Below, one piece after another: positions 1 through 7,306 of a DNA stretch of 10,714 bases. Within the stretch, counting starts at the first letter, position 1. Each line of letters opens with the position of its first letter. The notes below the pieces were generated by a model that did not search any database, had not been told where the DNA came from, and saw only the letters and a list, made by a program, of their open reading frames with translations. The position numbers and the translations under genes are program-made. The stretch covers positions 1 through 10,714 of the forward strand of contig JAACEA010000050.1 of assembly GCA_009936695.1 (NCBI GenBank). The letters are read 5' to 3'. The stretch is from Planctomycetia bacterium. Its GTDB lineage: Bacteria > Planctomycetota > Phycisphaerae > Phycisphaerales > SM1A02.

Positions 1-1
1 A

Positions 2-2143
2 CGCTTCCTCCACGGAGCCTGTGGCGGAGACGAGGCTCTCGAGACATCCGTGAACCAGTTGCTTGCGGGGGTCGAACAGGAAGTCCAGGAGATCCAGGCC
101 TCTCGATTCGGGCACTCCCTGATCGGGACCACCCTCGAATCACATGAGGGTCACTGGCGCTTGGTGGAGCACATCGGTGAAGGCGGAGCGGGCCTCGTCT
201 TCCGAGCGGAGTGGTGTGGATCCTCCAGGATCCATCAGGATCACGAAGGTGACGCCGCCATCAAGGTTCTCAAATCTCGGCACCGCGATGGAACGATGAT
301 GGATCGGTTTCGTGCCGAAGTCGAGATGCTTCGCCGATTGGATCATCCCGGGATCATTCGGGCATTCGAATCGAATCTGGGCGATGGTGAAGCTTCGAAG
401 TCGGACCTCGCGTGGATCGCGATGGAGTTGGTTCCTGATTCACGATGGATCACCGACCGGACGATCGGTTCGAACACCACCGAAGCGAAATCCGCTATCG
501 ATCTTCTGGTGGAAGCCTGCGACGCCATCGCACAGGCCCATGCCAGGGGAATCGTGCATCGGGATCTGAAGCCAAGCAATCTTCTGGTGGGATCGGACGG
601 GCGAATTCGAGTGATTGACTTCGGAATCGCCCGCCTCCATTCGGACCTTCATCGATCCGGCATGCACCGAACCCGGGAGGGCGTCCTGATCGGGACTCCG
701 GCGTACATGGCTCCGGAGCAGATCGATTCATCCCTTGGTCCCGTGACACCACGAACCGACGTCTACGCGCTCGGCGTGCTGGCGTTTCGAGTGATCGCCG
801 GGCGAGCGCCCTACGAGATTGGTGAAAATCTGCTTGCCGCGGCACAAGCCATTCGACATGTCCCACCCCTCGATCTTCGGCGGATCGCACCTTCGACGCC
901 CGAATCGCTGGTTCGGGTGATCGATCGAGCGCTTTCGAAGGAGCCCCGAAAGCGGCAGTCGGACGCTTCGGTGCTGGCCTCGGAGCTCCGAGCGGCGATG
1001 TCGAGTCGAAATGCGTCACGAAGCATGCGCGAGCGAGGACGATCGAAGGCACTGCTTCCGTTGTCGGTGGCGATCGTCCTCTTCGGCATCCTGGTCGGCG
1101 TTCTGCTTCGATCGGATCGAAACGTCGTCCAAGTCGTCAAGCCCATGCTGGTCTCGGTTCCCCACGACACGCCATCGATTCAAGAGGCAATCGAGATGGT
1201 TGGTGATGGTGGACGGATCGTGGTGCAACCAGGCACGTATCAGGAGTGCCTCGTGATCGAATCCAGGTCCGCCTTCACCCTGGAATCGGCGGGCGGTGCC
1301 GAAGTGACCGTGATCCGGCCGACCAGCGCGGAAGCAAGCGTGCTCAGAGTCGGCAACGGAGTCGACTCCAGAACGAAGATCACGGGGTTCACTCTTTCGG
1401 GAGGTTCGACCGGCAGCCGATCGCCCGGTGGATTCTGGGTGGGTGGTGGCGTCTACCTGCACAACAATGCCGTTCATCTCGCGGATTGCGTCTTCGACCA
1501 AAACCGGTCGACGTTCGGTGGCAACCTCTACGCGATGAACTTCGTGGGCCGAATCGAACGGTGTGTCTTCATTCGAGGCCAGGCGAATGCCGATGGGGGC
1601 AATGCGATGTTCTTCCGGGGTCAGGCCGAGATCCTGGACTGCGACTTCCTCGATGGATGGACTCCGGGTGGCGGCGGAGGCGTCAAGACGGTGAGCGGAT
1701 GCAATCGATTCCACGGATGCCGGTTCATTGGAAATCGGGGTGACCGCGGAGGTGGGATCTTCCATTTCAACGACGGAGATGAACCATCACAACTGCATGT
1801 CGAGGAATCCCTGATCGCCGGAAACCAGGCTTTTGAAGGTGGTGGGGTGTGGGGTCGATCCACGATCGACGCACTGAATCTCGACGGGACCGCGATCCGC
1901 TCGAATCGGCCGGACGAGGTCGGCGGCCCGTTGATTCTCCTGCTGGCTCATCGCGATGAGGACTGCTGGCGAGACCTTGATGCGGACGGCGTGGTCGACC
2001 AACGTGACATCGAGGTGCTTCTCCAGCACTTCGACGCGAACACTTCTATTCAGGAAGGTGTCTTCGACCTCGACGGCGACGGTTCGACCAACCACCGGGA
2101 CCTGGCGATCATCATCGACGGGTGGGGTCGCTGTCGACTCTGA
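2..2143 (+). CDS. Receptor-like Ser/Thr protein kinase with exported beta-helix and dockerin-like tail (5' partial)
   Basis: Residues are numbered from the GTG at 50. A complete protein kinase domain spans about 36-315: glycine loop GEGGAGLVF (43-51), VAIK-type lysine K72, alpha-C glutamate E90, catalytic HRDLKPSN (170-177), DFG (190-192) and APE (221-223), so it should be active. One hydrophobic helix follows (about 334-353). The outer half carries a periplasmic-copper/pectate-lyase-like start (SIQEAI..., 376-400) and glycine-rich beta-helix turns (GGGVYL, FGGNLYA, RGGGIF, EGGGVW) to about 625. It ends in two EF-hand/dockerin-like loops, D642-D653 and D673-D684. Expected topology is kinase inside, beta-helix outside. 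The frame stays open to base 2, and the residues before the GTG (FLHGACGDEALETS) resemble the conserved N-terminus of planctomycete kinases, so the true start is probably upstream of the window and GTG 50 is an artefact. Substrate and signal are unknown. Confidence 0.94.
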   Translation, partial: RFLHGACGGDEALETSVNQLLAGVEQEVQEIQASRFGHSLIGTTLESHEGHWRLVEHIGEGGAGLVFRAEWCGSSRIHQDHEGDAAIKVLKSRHRDGTMMDRFRAEVEMLRRLDHPGIIRAFESNLGDGEASKSDLAWIAMELVPDSRWITDRTIGSNTTEAKSAIDLLVEACDAIAQAHARGIVHRDLKPSNLLVGSDGRIRVIDFGIARLHSDLHRSGMHRTREGVLIGTPAYMAPEQIDSSLGPVTPRTDVYALGVLAFRVIAGRAPYEIGENLLAAAQAIRHVPPLDLRRIAPSTPESLVRVIDRALSKEPRKRQSDASVLASELRAAMSSRNASRSMRERGRSKALLPLSVAIVLFGILVGVLLRSDRNVVQVVKPMLVSVPHDTPSIQEAIEMVGDGGRIVVQPGTYQECLVIESRSAFTLESAGGAEVTVIRPTSAEASVLRVGNGVDSRTKITGFTLSGGSTGSRSPGGFWVGGGVYLHNNAVHLADCVFDQNRSTFGGNLYAMNFVGRIERCVFIRGQANADGGNAMFFRGQAEILDCDFLDGWTPGGGGGVKTVSGCNRFHGCRFIGNRGDRGGGIFHFNDGDEPSQLHVEESLIAGNQAFEGGGVWGRSTIDALNLDGTAIRSNRPDEVGGPLILLLAHRDEDCWRDLDADGVVDQRDIEVLLQHFDANTSIQEGVFDLDGDGSTNHRDLAIIIDGWGRCRL

Positions 2144-2156
2144 TCCGGTTCGGCCG

Positions 2157-2175
2157 GCGGATCCCTTCGATCCGT
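2157..2175. terminator. Weak hairpin between convergent kinase and desaturase genes
   Basis: The arms GCGGATC and GATCCGT can form a 7-bp stem (one G-T wobble) around a 5-base loop, in the 44-bp gap between the two converging stop codons. No T-run follows on either strand, so a rho-independent terminator is not demonstrated. GATC-rich DNA makes such short palindromes common here, so it may be chance. Confidence 0.25.
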
Positions 2176-2187
2176 CCGCTTCGAGAA

Positions 2188-3246
2188 TCAGGCCGAATCC
2201 TTCACCTTCGACATCGCAAGGCGGGCCCGCTCTTCGCGACGCGGCACGATGGACGTGACGATTCCCATCCGGCGAAGCAATCGGACTTCGAGGTGGGTCA
2301 CATCAAGCTCCCACCAACGATGACTCACGGTGCAGCACTTCGGATCGTGGTGGTGATTGTTGTGCCAACCCTCGCCGGCGCTCACCAGGGCCACGAACCA
2401 GTTGTTCCTGCTCTCTTCGTTCGTCTCGTGATTTCGATACCCGAAGAGATGCGAAAGACTGTTGACGCTCCAGGTGATGTGCCAGACCAGCAGTGTCCTG
2501 CCGATCACGCCCCAGACCACGATGCTCGCCCCGAACCAGAGTCCTTCGGTGACGCCCCAGATCGACGCGCCGATCGCGAATGCGACGACGAAGAACAGGA
2601 TCGCGTGGATGACGTAGATCACGGCGATCCGCCATGAGCGTCGCTCGAGCCACATGTAGAAGGGGTCGCGGAGGACGTCACGTGCGTACTTCTCGTAACT
2701 GCCTGCGGTGTGAAGCGCTCGGTTGAACACGAGCAGCCAGCCCATGTGCCCCCAGAACGCACTCACCAGTGGACTGTGGGGGTCTTCCTGTTCGTCGCTG
2801 TGCGCGTGATGAACGCGGTGCGTGGCCACCCAGCGTGCCGGGGTGTCCTCGAAGGAGCACATCGCCAGAAGGACGAGCAGGTGTTCGAACCAGAGCCGGG
2901 CTTCGAAGCTTCGATGCGTCAGCAGGCGGTGATACCCCATCGTGATCGCCTGACCGAACAGGTGGACCCCGATGAGACAGACCACGACGCCGGTCCAGGA
3001 GAAGAACGCCGGGACCAGGCAGAGAAACCCGAGCAGGTGGATGGCGACCACCGGCACCACGTAGCGCACCAGCGCCACGGTCGGGCGAGTCGCGACGGGG
3101 CGCTGGATCGGGGTCGGCTTCGGTGAGGCCGGCGGAAAGGGCGTGATGGTGGAGATGATTGGTTCTCGGAGGGCGGCGGGTCTGAATGGATCCCCGCGAT
3201 TCGAACTCGGATGATAGGTCGCCGGGGGAGCCCGGGTCGAATTCAA
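2188..3246 (-). CDS. Membrane fatty-acid (acyl-CoA/acyl-lipid delta-9 type) desaturase
   Basis: A di-iron membrane desaturase that introduces a double bond into acyl chains. All histidine clusters are present: HRLLTH (106-111), HRVHH (143-147) and HNNHH (295-299), plus the extra conserved histidine in NSLSH (266). Hydrophobic segments near 62-103, 119-130 and 205-255 fit the usual four-helix membrane layout. The C-terminal WWELDVT segment is typical of bacterial stearoyl-CoA-desaturase-like proteins. The longest frame begins with TTG at 3246, immediately after the lipA stop (TGA-TTG), and has no good ribosome binding site. Its first 50 or so residues are proline-rich and unlike the family, so an in-frame GTG at 3078 is an alternative start. 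The tight placement suggests co-transcription with lipA and a role in membrane lipid adjustment. The exact substrate (CoA, ACP or lipid-bound acyl chain) and regiospecificity cannot be read from sequence. Confidence 0.92.
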   Translation of the reverse strand: MNSTRAPPATYHPSSNRGDPFRPAALREPIISTITPFPPASPKPTPIQRPVATRPTVALVRYVVPVVAIHLLGFLCLVPAFFSWTGVVVCLIGVHLFGQAITMGYHRLLTHRSFEARLWFEHLLVLLAMCSFEDTPARWVATHRVHHAHSDEQEDPHSPLVSAFWGHMGWLLVFNRALHTAGSYEKYARDVLRDPFYMWLERRSWRIAVIYVIHAILFFVVAFAIGASIWGVTEGLWFGASIVVWGVIGRTLLVWHITWSVNSLSHLFGYRNHETNEESRNNWFVALVSAGEGWHNNHHHDPKCCTVSHRWWELDVTHLEVRLLRRMGIVTSIVPRREERARLAMSKVKDSA

Positions 3247-4386
3247 TCAGGAGGATCCACGATCACGGGCCTGGGCGATCAGGCGTTTCATCCGTTCATG
3301 GACGTCCGCCCGCTCCGGGCTCAGACGCTCCGCCTGCTCTTCGGCGTGGTAGCTGGATCTGACCAGCGGACCGCTTTCGCACACCTCGAAGCCGGCCGCA
3401 AGCGCCGCCTCACGGAGTCTCGCGAATTCGTCGGGGTGCACCCAGCGATCGATCGGGAGGTGATTTCGAGTGGGTTGCAGATACTGACCGATCGTGAGGA
3501 TGTCGCAGTCGCTCCACGCCCGAACATCCCGCAGGAGGTCGAGAACCTCGTTTTCGTGCTCACCGATCCCCAGCATGATGCCCGTCTTCGTCACGAGCCC
3601 GTTCGCCTTGAATTGTTGGAGAACCTTCAGGCTCCGCTCGTACCGGGCCTGTGGTCGGACTGCGGGGTGCATCCGATCGACCGTCTCCATGTTGTGGCTG
3701 ATGATCTCGGGACGCGCGTCGCAGACGGTCTGAATGTCCCGTTCGACGCCCTTGAAGTCCCCGACGAGCACCTCGACGCTGGTGTCGGGACAGGCTTCAT
3801 GGACCGCCTCGATGGTCTCCGCCCAGATTCGAGCGCCACCGTCCGGCTGGTCGTCTCGATCCACGCTCGTGATGACGACGTGCTTGAGATTGATTCGGGC
3901 GAGGACCTCGGCGACCCGACGTGGCTCGTCGTCGTCGACGGGCATGGGCTTTCCGGTCTTGACGTTGCAGAAGCCGCAGCTTCGCGTGCACGTGTCGCCC
4001 AGGATCATGATGGTCGCGGTACCACGCTCCCAGCATTCCCCCATGTTCGGACAACTCGCCTCCTGACAGACCGTGTGGAGACGATGCTCGTCGATGAGCG
4101 ACTTGAGATTCCGGTAGCCCTCGCCACCCGGCACCTTCGCCCGGAGCCACTCCGGCTTCCGCCCGACCCGCATCTGATGGGCATCACCGTTCTCGAGGAC
4201 CATGCCGGTGAGGGAGAGGCTCGCGGTCCCGAGCGTGCTGCGGGCCGTGTCTCCTCCCAGGGGCCGGGGATGCCGAGCCAGCGTCCGCCCGATCGCCGCT
4301 TCGCTCGCAACCGTGGCGTCTCCGGTCGAGCTCGCGGTTCGGCCGTCCGTCCTGGGGTCGGGTTCGATGTTCGATTCAATGCTCAT
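3247..4386 (-). CDS. lipA: Lipoyl synthase
   Basis: A radical-SAM enzyme that inserts two sulfurs into protein-bound octanoyl groups to make the lipoyl cofactor of pyruvate and 2-oxoglutarate dehydrogenases and the glycine cleavage system. Both 4Fe-4S sites are visible: the auxiliary, sulfur-donating cluster CQEASCPNMGEC (C107, C112, C118) and the radical-SAM cluster CTRSCGFC (C133, C137, C140). The family-specific RSSYHA is at 343-348. At 379 residues it is longer than usual because about 70 low-complexity residues precede the conserved core. The ATG at 4386 has a fair ribosome binding site 6 bases upstream. Methionine 62 is an alternative start but has no visible ribosome binding site. No lipB or lplA lies in the window. 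The gene is divergent from the M16 peptidase and abuts the desaturase downstream. Confidence 0.97.
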   Translation of the reverse strand: MSIESNIEPDPRTDGRTASSTGDATVASEAAIGRTLARHPRPLGGDTARSTLGTASLSLTGMVLENGDAHQMRVGRKPEWLRAKVPGGEGYRNLKSLIDEHRLHTVCQEASCPNMGECWERGTATIMILGDTCTRSCGFCNVKTGKPMPVDDDEPRRVAEVLARINLKHVVITSVDRDDQPDGGARIWAETIEAVHEACPDTSVEVLVGDFKGVERDIQTVCDARPEIISHNMETVDRMHPAVRPQARYERSLKVLQQFKANGLVTKTGIMLGIGEHENEVLDLLRDVRAWSDCDILTIGQYLQPTRNHLPIDRWVHPDEFARLREAALAAGFEVCESGPLVRSSYHAEEQAERLSPERADVHERMKRLIAQARDRGSS

Positions 4387-4392
4387 GGCGCG

Positions 4393-4398
4393 TCCCTC
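4393..4398 (-). promoter_or_regulatory. Ribosome binding site of lipA
   Basis: GAGGGA on the minus strand lies 6 bases before the ATG at 4386. It favours this start over the internal methionines at residues 62 and 72, which have no purine-rich leader. Confidence 0.6.
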
Positions 4399-4450
4399 AG
4401 TCTAGCACCCCCCCTCGGGAAAATCGGCGTCCTTCCCCGCCCGACTCCCC

Positions 4451-4456
4451 TATTCT
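4451..4456 (+). promoter_or_regulatory. Candidate -10 box of a leaderless promoter for the M16 peptidase
   Basis: TATTCT ends 6 bases before the ATG at 4463, the spacing expected if transcription begins at or next to the start codon. The bases between and before are pyrimidines with no Shine-Dalgarno match, which agrees with leaderless initiation. There is no recognisable -35, so this is a moderate call. Confidence 0.4.
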
Positions 4457-4462
4457 CCCCTC

Positions 4463-5692
4463 ATGAGCATCGCAACCGACGTTGAATTCCGAGAAGCCGT
4501 CCTCCCCAACGGACTCACGGTCCAGGCCGAGATCGTTCCAGGGGCGATGACGAGCGCCGCGGGGTTCTTTTTCCGGACCGGTGCCCGCGACGAGGCCTCT
4601 TCCGTGATGGGCGTCAGCCATTTCCTCGAGCACATGATGTTCAAGGGCACGGAACGGCGGACCGCCGAAGACGTCAACCGTGGATTCGACGATCTCGGTG
4701 CCAACCACAACGCGTTCACGACGACCGAGATCACCGCGTACTACGCCCACGTCCCCTATGACGCGTTCGACGACGCCTTCGACATCCTCGCCGACATCCT
4801 TCGCCCCTCCCTTCGGACCGAGGACTTCGACGAGGAGAAGGGTGTGATCCTCGAGGAGATCGCGATGTACGACGATCAACCCTTCTGGGTCCTCTTCGAG
4901 CAGGGACTCGAGCGATACTTCGGATCGCATCCGCTCGCCCATCGGGTGCTCGGAACGCGACAGACCGTGGGTGATCTCCAGCGTGATCAGATGAAGGCCT
5001 ACTTCGATCGGCGGTACTCCGCCGACAACGGCGTGCTCGTCGCATCCGGGCGGGTCGACTTCGACGACCTCGTGGCCCGGACCGAGGCGCTCTGCGGACA
5101 CTGGCCGAAGGGTGAACCCGGAAGAGTCCACGTCGATCCGGAGTTCGTACCGGGCGAGATCGAGGTCGATCTTCCCGACACCCAGCAGCGATACATCATG
5201 CTGCTTGCGCCCGCGGTCGGAATCGCCGACCCCCGGAAGTACCCCATGGCCCAGGCGTTCCAGGCGCTCGGTGACAGCGACGGTTCGACGTTCTTCTGGG
5301 AACTCGTCGAGACCGGACTCGCCGAGGAGGCGACGATGCACCTCCAGACCCACGAGGGTTGTGGCGAGGCGATCGCGACCATCGTGTGCGCCTCGGAGAA
5401 CGCCGAACAGGTCGAGTCGATCGCCCGTCGGGAGATGGCCCGACTCGCCTCCACCGTGGACGAGGACGCGTTGGTGCGGAGCCGCGCGAAGATCGCGACA
5501 TCCGCGATGCTGGCGAGCGAGCGCCCGATGGGCCGCATGACCCGGCTGGGTTCCCGCTGGAGCTACGGCCTGGACTACGCCACGCTCGACGACGAGCTCG
5601 CGAAGATCGGAGCGGTCGGTCTCGACGACATCCGGGAGGCCCTGGATTCGCTGCCACTGGATCGACTGCTCGCGGTTCGTGGCGGCGGGTGA
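4463..5692 (+). CDS. M16 family zinc metallopeptidase (processing-peptidase/pitrilysin-like)
   Basis: A single-unit M16 peptidase of 409 residues, the usual size for bacterial M16B members. The inverted zinc motif HFLEH is at 53-57 (H53 and H57 bind zinc, E56 is the general base), followed by MMFKGT. The third ligand is in VILEEIAM (E131/E132), about 75 residues later as expected. The N-terminal half has the family pattern LPNGL..., AGFFFRTGARDE, and NAFTTTEITAYY. The C-terminal half holds the second, non-catalytic M16 fold, including RMTRLGSRW. No signal peptide is visible, so it is probably cytoplasmic. The ATG has no ribosome binding site (see the leaderless promoter entry). It ends only 9 bp from the converging HDOD gene. 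Its natural substrate is unknown: the family degrades peptides or processes small precursors, and nothing nearby suggests a precursor peptide. Confidence 0.93.
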   Translation: MSIATDVEFREAVLPNGLTVQAEIVPGAMTSAAGFFFRTGARDEASSVMGVSHFLEHMMFKGTERRTAEDVNRGFDDLGANHNAFTTTEITAYYAHVPYDAFDDAFDILADILRPSLRTEDFDEEKGVILEEIAMYDDQPFWVLFEQGLERYFGSHPLAHRVLGTRQTVGDLQRDQMKAYFDRRYSADNGVLVASGRVDFDDLVARTEALCGHWPKGEPGRVHVDPEFVPGEIEVDLPDTQQRYIMLLAPAVGIADPRKYPMAQAFQALGDSDGSTFFWELVETGLAEEATMHLQTHEGCGEAIATIVCASENAEQVESIARREMARLASTVDEDALVRSRAKIATSAMLASERPMGRMTRLGSRWSYGLDYATLDDELAKIGAVGLDDIREALDSLPLDRLLAVRGGG

Positions 5693-5701
5693 TCGCCCTC
5701 G

Positions 5702-7168
5702 TCAGGCCGCGACCCTGGTCGCTTCGCCCTCGCCCCACGCGAAGATCGCGTCGCCACCCTTTCTTCGAGCCTCGCTCGTCGCCATCATCGCGGCTCGAAG
5801 CAGTTCATCGGGCGTGTCGGTTGCAGCCATCCGCCGCGCGATTCCCTGCGAGGCGCCCAGCCTGGTCAGTCCCAGTCGTTCGTCGGCGAGCGGCGCGAGC
5901 CTGATCGTCGCGCGGATTCGCTCGGCGAGCATCTCGACCTGTCGGGCGGAATCACCACGCGTCACCACCGCCAGTTCGGCGCCCACGAACCGGAACACCG
6001 TCGCGGACTCACCCACCGCCTCGCGGCAGGTTCGAATCACCGCCTCCGCGACCTTGGTCAGGGCCGCGTCGCCCGTGCCCGGACCGCCGGCGCGGTTCAG
6101 TTCCCGCATGCCGTCGATGCCCACGAGCAGGATCGATGCATCGACCTCCGACTCGAACACGTCGAGAAGATCCTTCTGGAAAGCGGTCCGATCGGGAAGT
6201 CCCGTCAGACCATCGATGTTCTCGGGCAGGTCGGTGGTCGGAGTGGCGACCCGGTTCGCGCGGCGAAGTCGGTCGGCCTCCTCGAGAATCGAGTCGACGT
6301 CGGGACGACCACTGGACTCGATGTCGAACATGCGGCCCAGTTCACGAGCGTGCTCCGTGATCGAGGAGAGTGCGGCGAAGGCGGTTCCTCGACGAAGATC
6401 GAACCAGGTCGAGGCGAGTTCCTCGTACTCCTGGAGCGCCTTCTGGGCGCGATCGGCGTCGGGTCCGAGCGTCTCCGCGACGAGGTTCGCCAGCAGGACG
6501 ATTCGTCGCATGTCCTCGTCCTGTGCGGCCACCTCGGTACCGAGATGATGCATCAGGACGACGTCGACGATGTGCGACGGGAACTTCCACCCCTCGAGCA
6601 TCGCGGCCCCGATCTGCGCGTGGTCGACCTCGAAGTGTCGCTGCTCGAAACCGGCGAGCCGGTCATGGGATCCGGCGGCCAGATCGTAGACCTGGAGATA
6701 ACGATCGTCGTAGTGCTTCCAGAGGGCGATCATTCCCACGTCCTGGATCAGCGCCGCGAGGAACGTCTCGTCGGGATCGCCGATTCGAACGATCGAAGCG
6801 AGGGATCGCGCGGCGCTCGCCGAGAAGATGCTCCGCCTCCAGTATTCCTCGAAGTCGAAGACGACATCCTCATCACCCTTGAACGCACGGGCCAGGCTGA
6901 AGCCGAGGACCAGCCCCTTCACCGTCTCGAGGCCGAGATAGGCGAGCGCCTGGCGGATCGAACCGACCCGCCGGGTCAGACCGTAGAAACTCGAGTTCAC
7001 GGTCTTGAGCACCCGGGTCGCGATCGCCGGATCGTGTTCGACCGCCTTCGCGATCTCACCAAGCTCCACGTCACGTCGACTCGTGAGTTCGAGCACCCGG
7101 ACCGCCACCGCAGGCAGCGTCGGAAGCTGGGGACTCTCCATGATCCGCTTCAAGGCGGTGTCGTTCAT
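5702..7168 (-). CDS. HDOD-domain signalling protein with degenerate GGDEF domain
   Basis: Residues about 10-230 form an HDOD domain, with the typical opening LPTLPAVAVRVLELTSRRD, then HDPAIATRVLKTVNSSFYG (45-63), and a degenerate HD-like region around 143-147 (DVGMI) and 207-208 (HH). Residues about 240-310 are a helical linker. Residues about 318-485 are a GGDEF fold, recognisable from DGLTGLPDRTAF (319-330), one retained aspartate in GIDGMRELN (D352) and GTGDAAL. The active-site signature is VGAEL (395-399) instead of GGDEF/GGEEF, so cyclic-di-GMP synthesis is unlikely and a binding or scaffold role is inferred. It is soluble, with no membrane segment or signal peptide. HDOD proteins act as signalling adaptors in motility, stress and cell-cycle control; the specific role here is unknown. 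The start is well supported by GGAGGAG 7 bases upstream. It converges with the M16 gene. Confidence 0.9.
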   Translation of the reverse strand: MNDTALKRIMESPQLPTLPAVAVRVLELTSRRDVELGEIAKAVEHDPAIATRVLKTVNSSFYGLTRRVGSIRQALAYLGLETVKGLVLGFSLARAFKGDEDVVFDFEEYWRRSIFSASAARSLASIVRIGDPDETFLAALIQDVGMIALWKHYDDRYLQVYDLAAGSHDRLAGFEQRHFEVDHAQIGAAMLEGWKFPSHIVDVVLMHHLGTEVAAQDEDMRRIVLLANLVAETLGPDADRAQKALQEYEELASTWFDLRRGTAFAALSSITEHARELGRMFDIESSGRPDVDSILEEADRLRRANRVATPTTDLPENIDGLTGLPDRTAFQKDLLDVFESEVDASILLVGIDGMRELNRAGGPGTGDAALTKVAEAVIRTCREAVGESATVFRFVGAELAVVTRGDSARQVEMLAERIRATIRLAPLADERLGLTRLGASQGIARRMAATDTPDELLRAAMMATSEARRKGGDAIFAWGEGEATRVAA

Positions 7169-7175
7169 CTCCTCG

Positions 7176-7182
7176 CTCCTCC
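7176..7182 (-). promoter_or_regulatory. Strong ribosome binding site of the HDOD gene
   Basis: GGAGGAG on the minus strand is 7 bases before the ATG at 7168. A second AGGAG directly abuts the start codon but is too close to serve. This fixes the start and suggests translation independent of recO upstream. Confidence 0.7.
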
Positions 7183-7231
7183 CCGCGAGCGATCGATCTT
7201 CGAGACCGATCCTCTCGCGATCATCACTTCG

Positions 7232-7250
7232 ACCCCTCTTCGGAGGGGGT
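7232..7250. terminator. GC-rich hairpin with TTCG/CGAA tetraloop between recO and the HDOD gene
   Basis: CCCCTC and GAGGGG form a perfect 6-bp stem around TTCG (a bulge would allow one more A-T pair). It lies about 57 bases past the recO stop within the 138-bp gap. As + strand RNA it is the unusually stable C(UUCG)G hairpin. As minus-strand RNA, the direction of the flanking genes, the loop is CGAA. No U-run follows, so it could be a factor-dependent or partial terminator, an RNA stabiliser, or part of the HDOD leader. Confidence 0.4.
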
Positions 7251-7306
7251 GAAGACCGACCGCGGGAAGCGGATCGCGACGTGGTCCGGAAACCAAGCTG
7301 AGCGCC

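Larger units (their letters stand above)
4387..4462. promoter_or_regulatory. Divergent intergenic control region, lipA / M16 peptidase
   Basis: This 76-bp gap separates two genes transcribed away from each other, so it should hold both promoters. Reading toward lipA there is an extended -10-like TGCTAGACT (box at 4399-4404). Reading toward the peptidase there is TATTCT at 4451-4456. No convincing -35 is seen for either. The region contains a run of seven C (4408-4414) and is strongly strand-biased, with pyrimidines on the + strand. That both promoters lie here follows from the layout; the exact boxes are weak guesses. Confidence 0.55.

Noticed and set aside
3..53. Possible end of an upstream gene (ECF sigma-like) with a TGA at 51-53 overlapping GTG 50
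   Set aside because: That frame gives an uninformative tail, whereas the kinase frame through the same bases encodes a recognisable kinase N-terminal segment.
635..697. Cellulosome reading of the dockerin-like kinase tail (residues 635-697)
   Set aside because: No cohesin, scaffoldin or glycoside hydrolase is present. Such tails are common on secreted Phycisphaerae proteins outside cellulosomes. Coordinates here are residues of the kinase.
4408..4414. Run of seven C as a phase-variation tract
   Set aside because: It is too short and outside coding sequence, and nothing else suggests phase variation.
3211..4485. 424-codon open frame on the + strand
   Set aside because: It is the mirror of lipA, whose iron-sulfur cysteine motifs settle the coding strand.
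4397..5353. 318-codon open frame on the - strand
   Set aside because: It is antisense to the M16 peptidase, which carries HFLEH and the downstream glutamate.
5709..5722. GCGAC/GTCGC hairpin just after the M16 stop
   Set aside because: The 5-bp stem lies inside the 3' end of the HDOD gene with no T-run. It is too short to call a terminator.
6350..7252. 300-codon open frame on the + strand
   Set aside because: It is antisense to the HDOD/GGDEF gene and has no domain signature.
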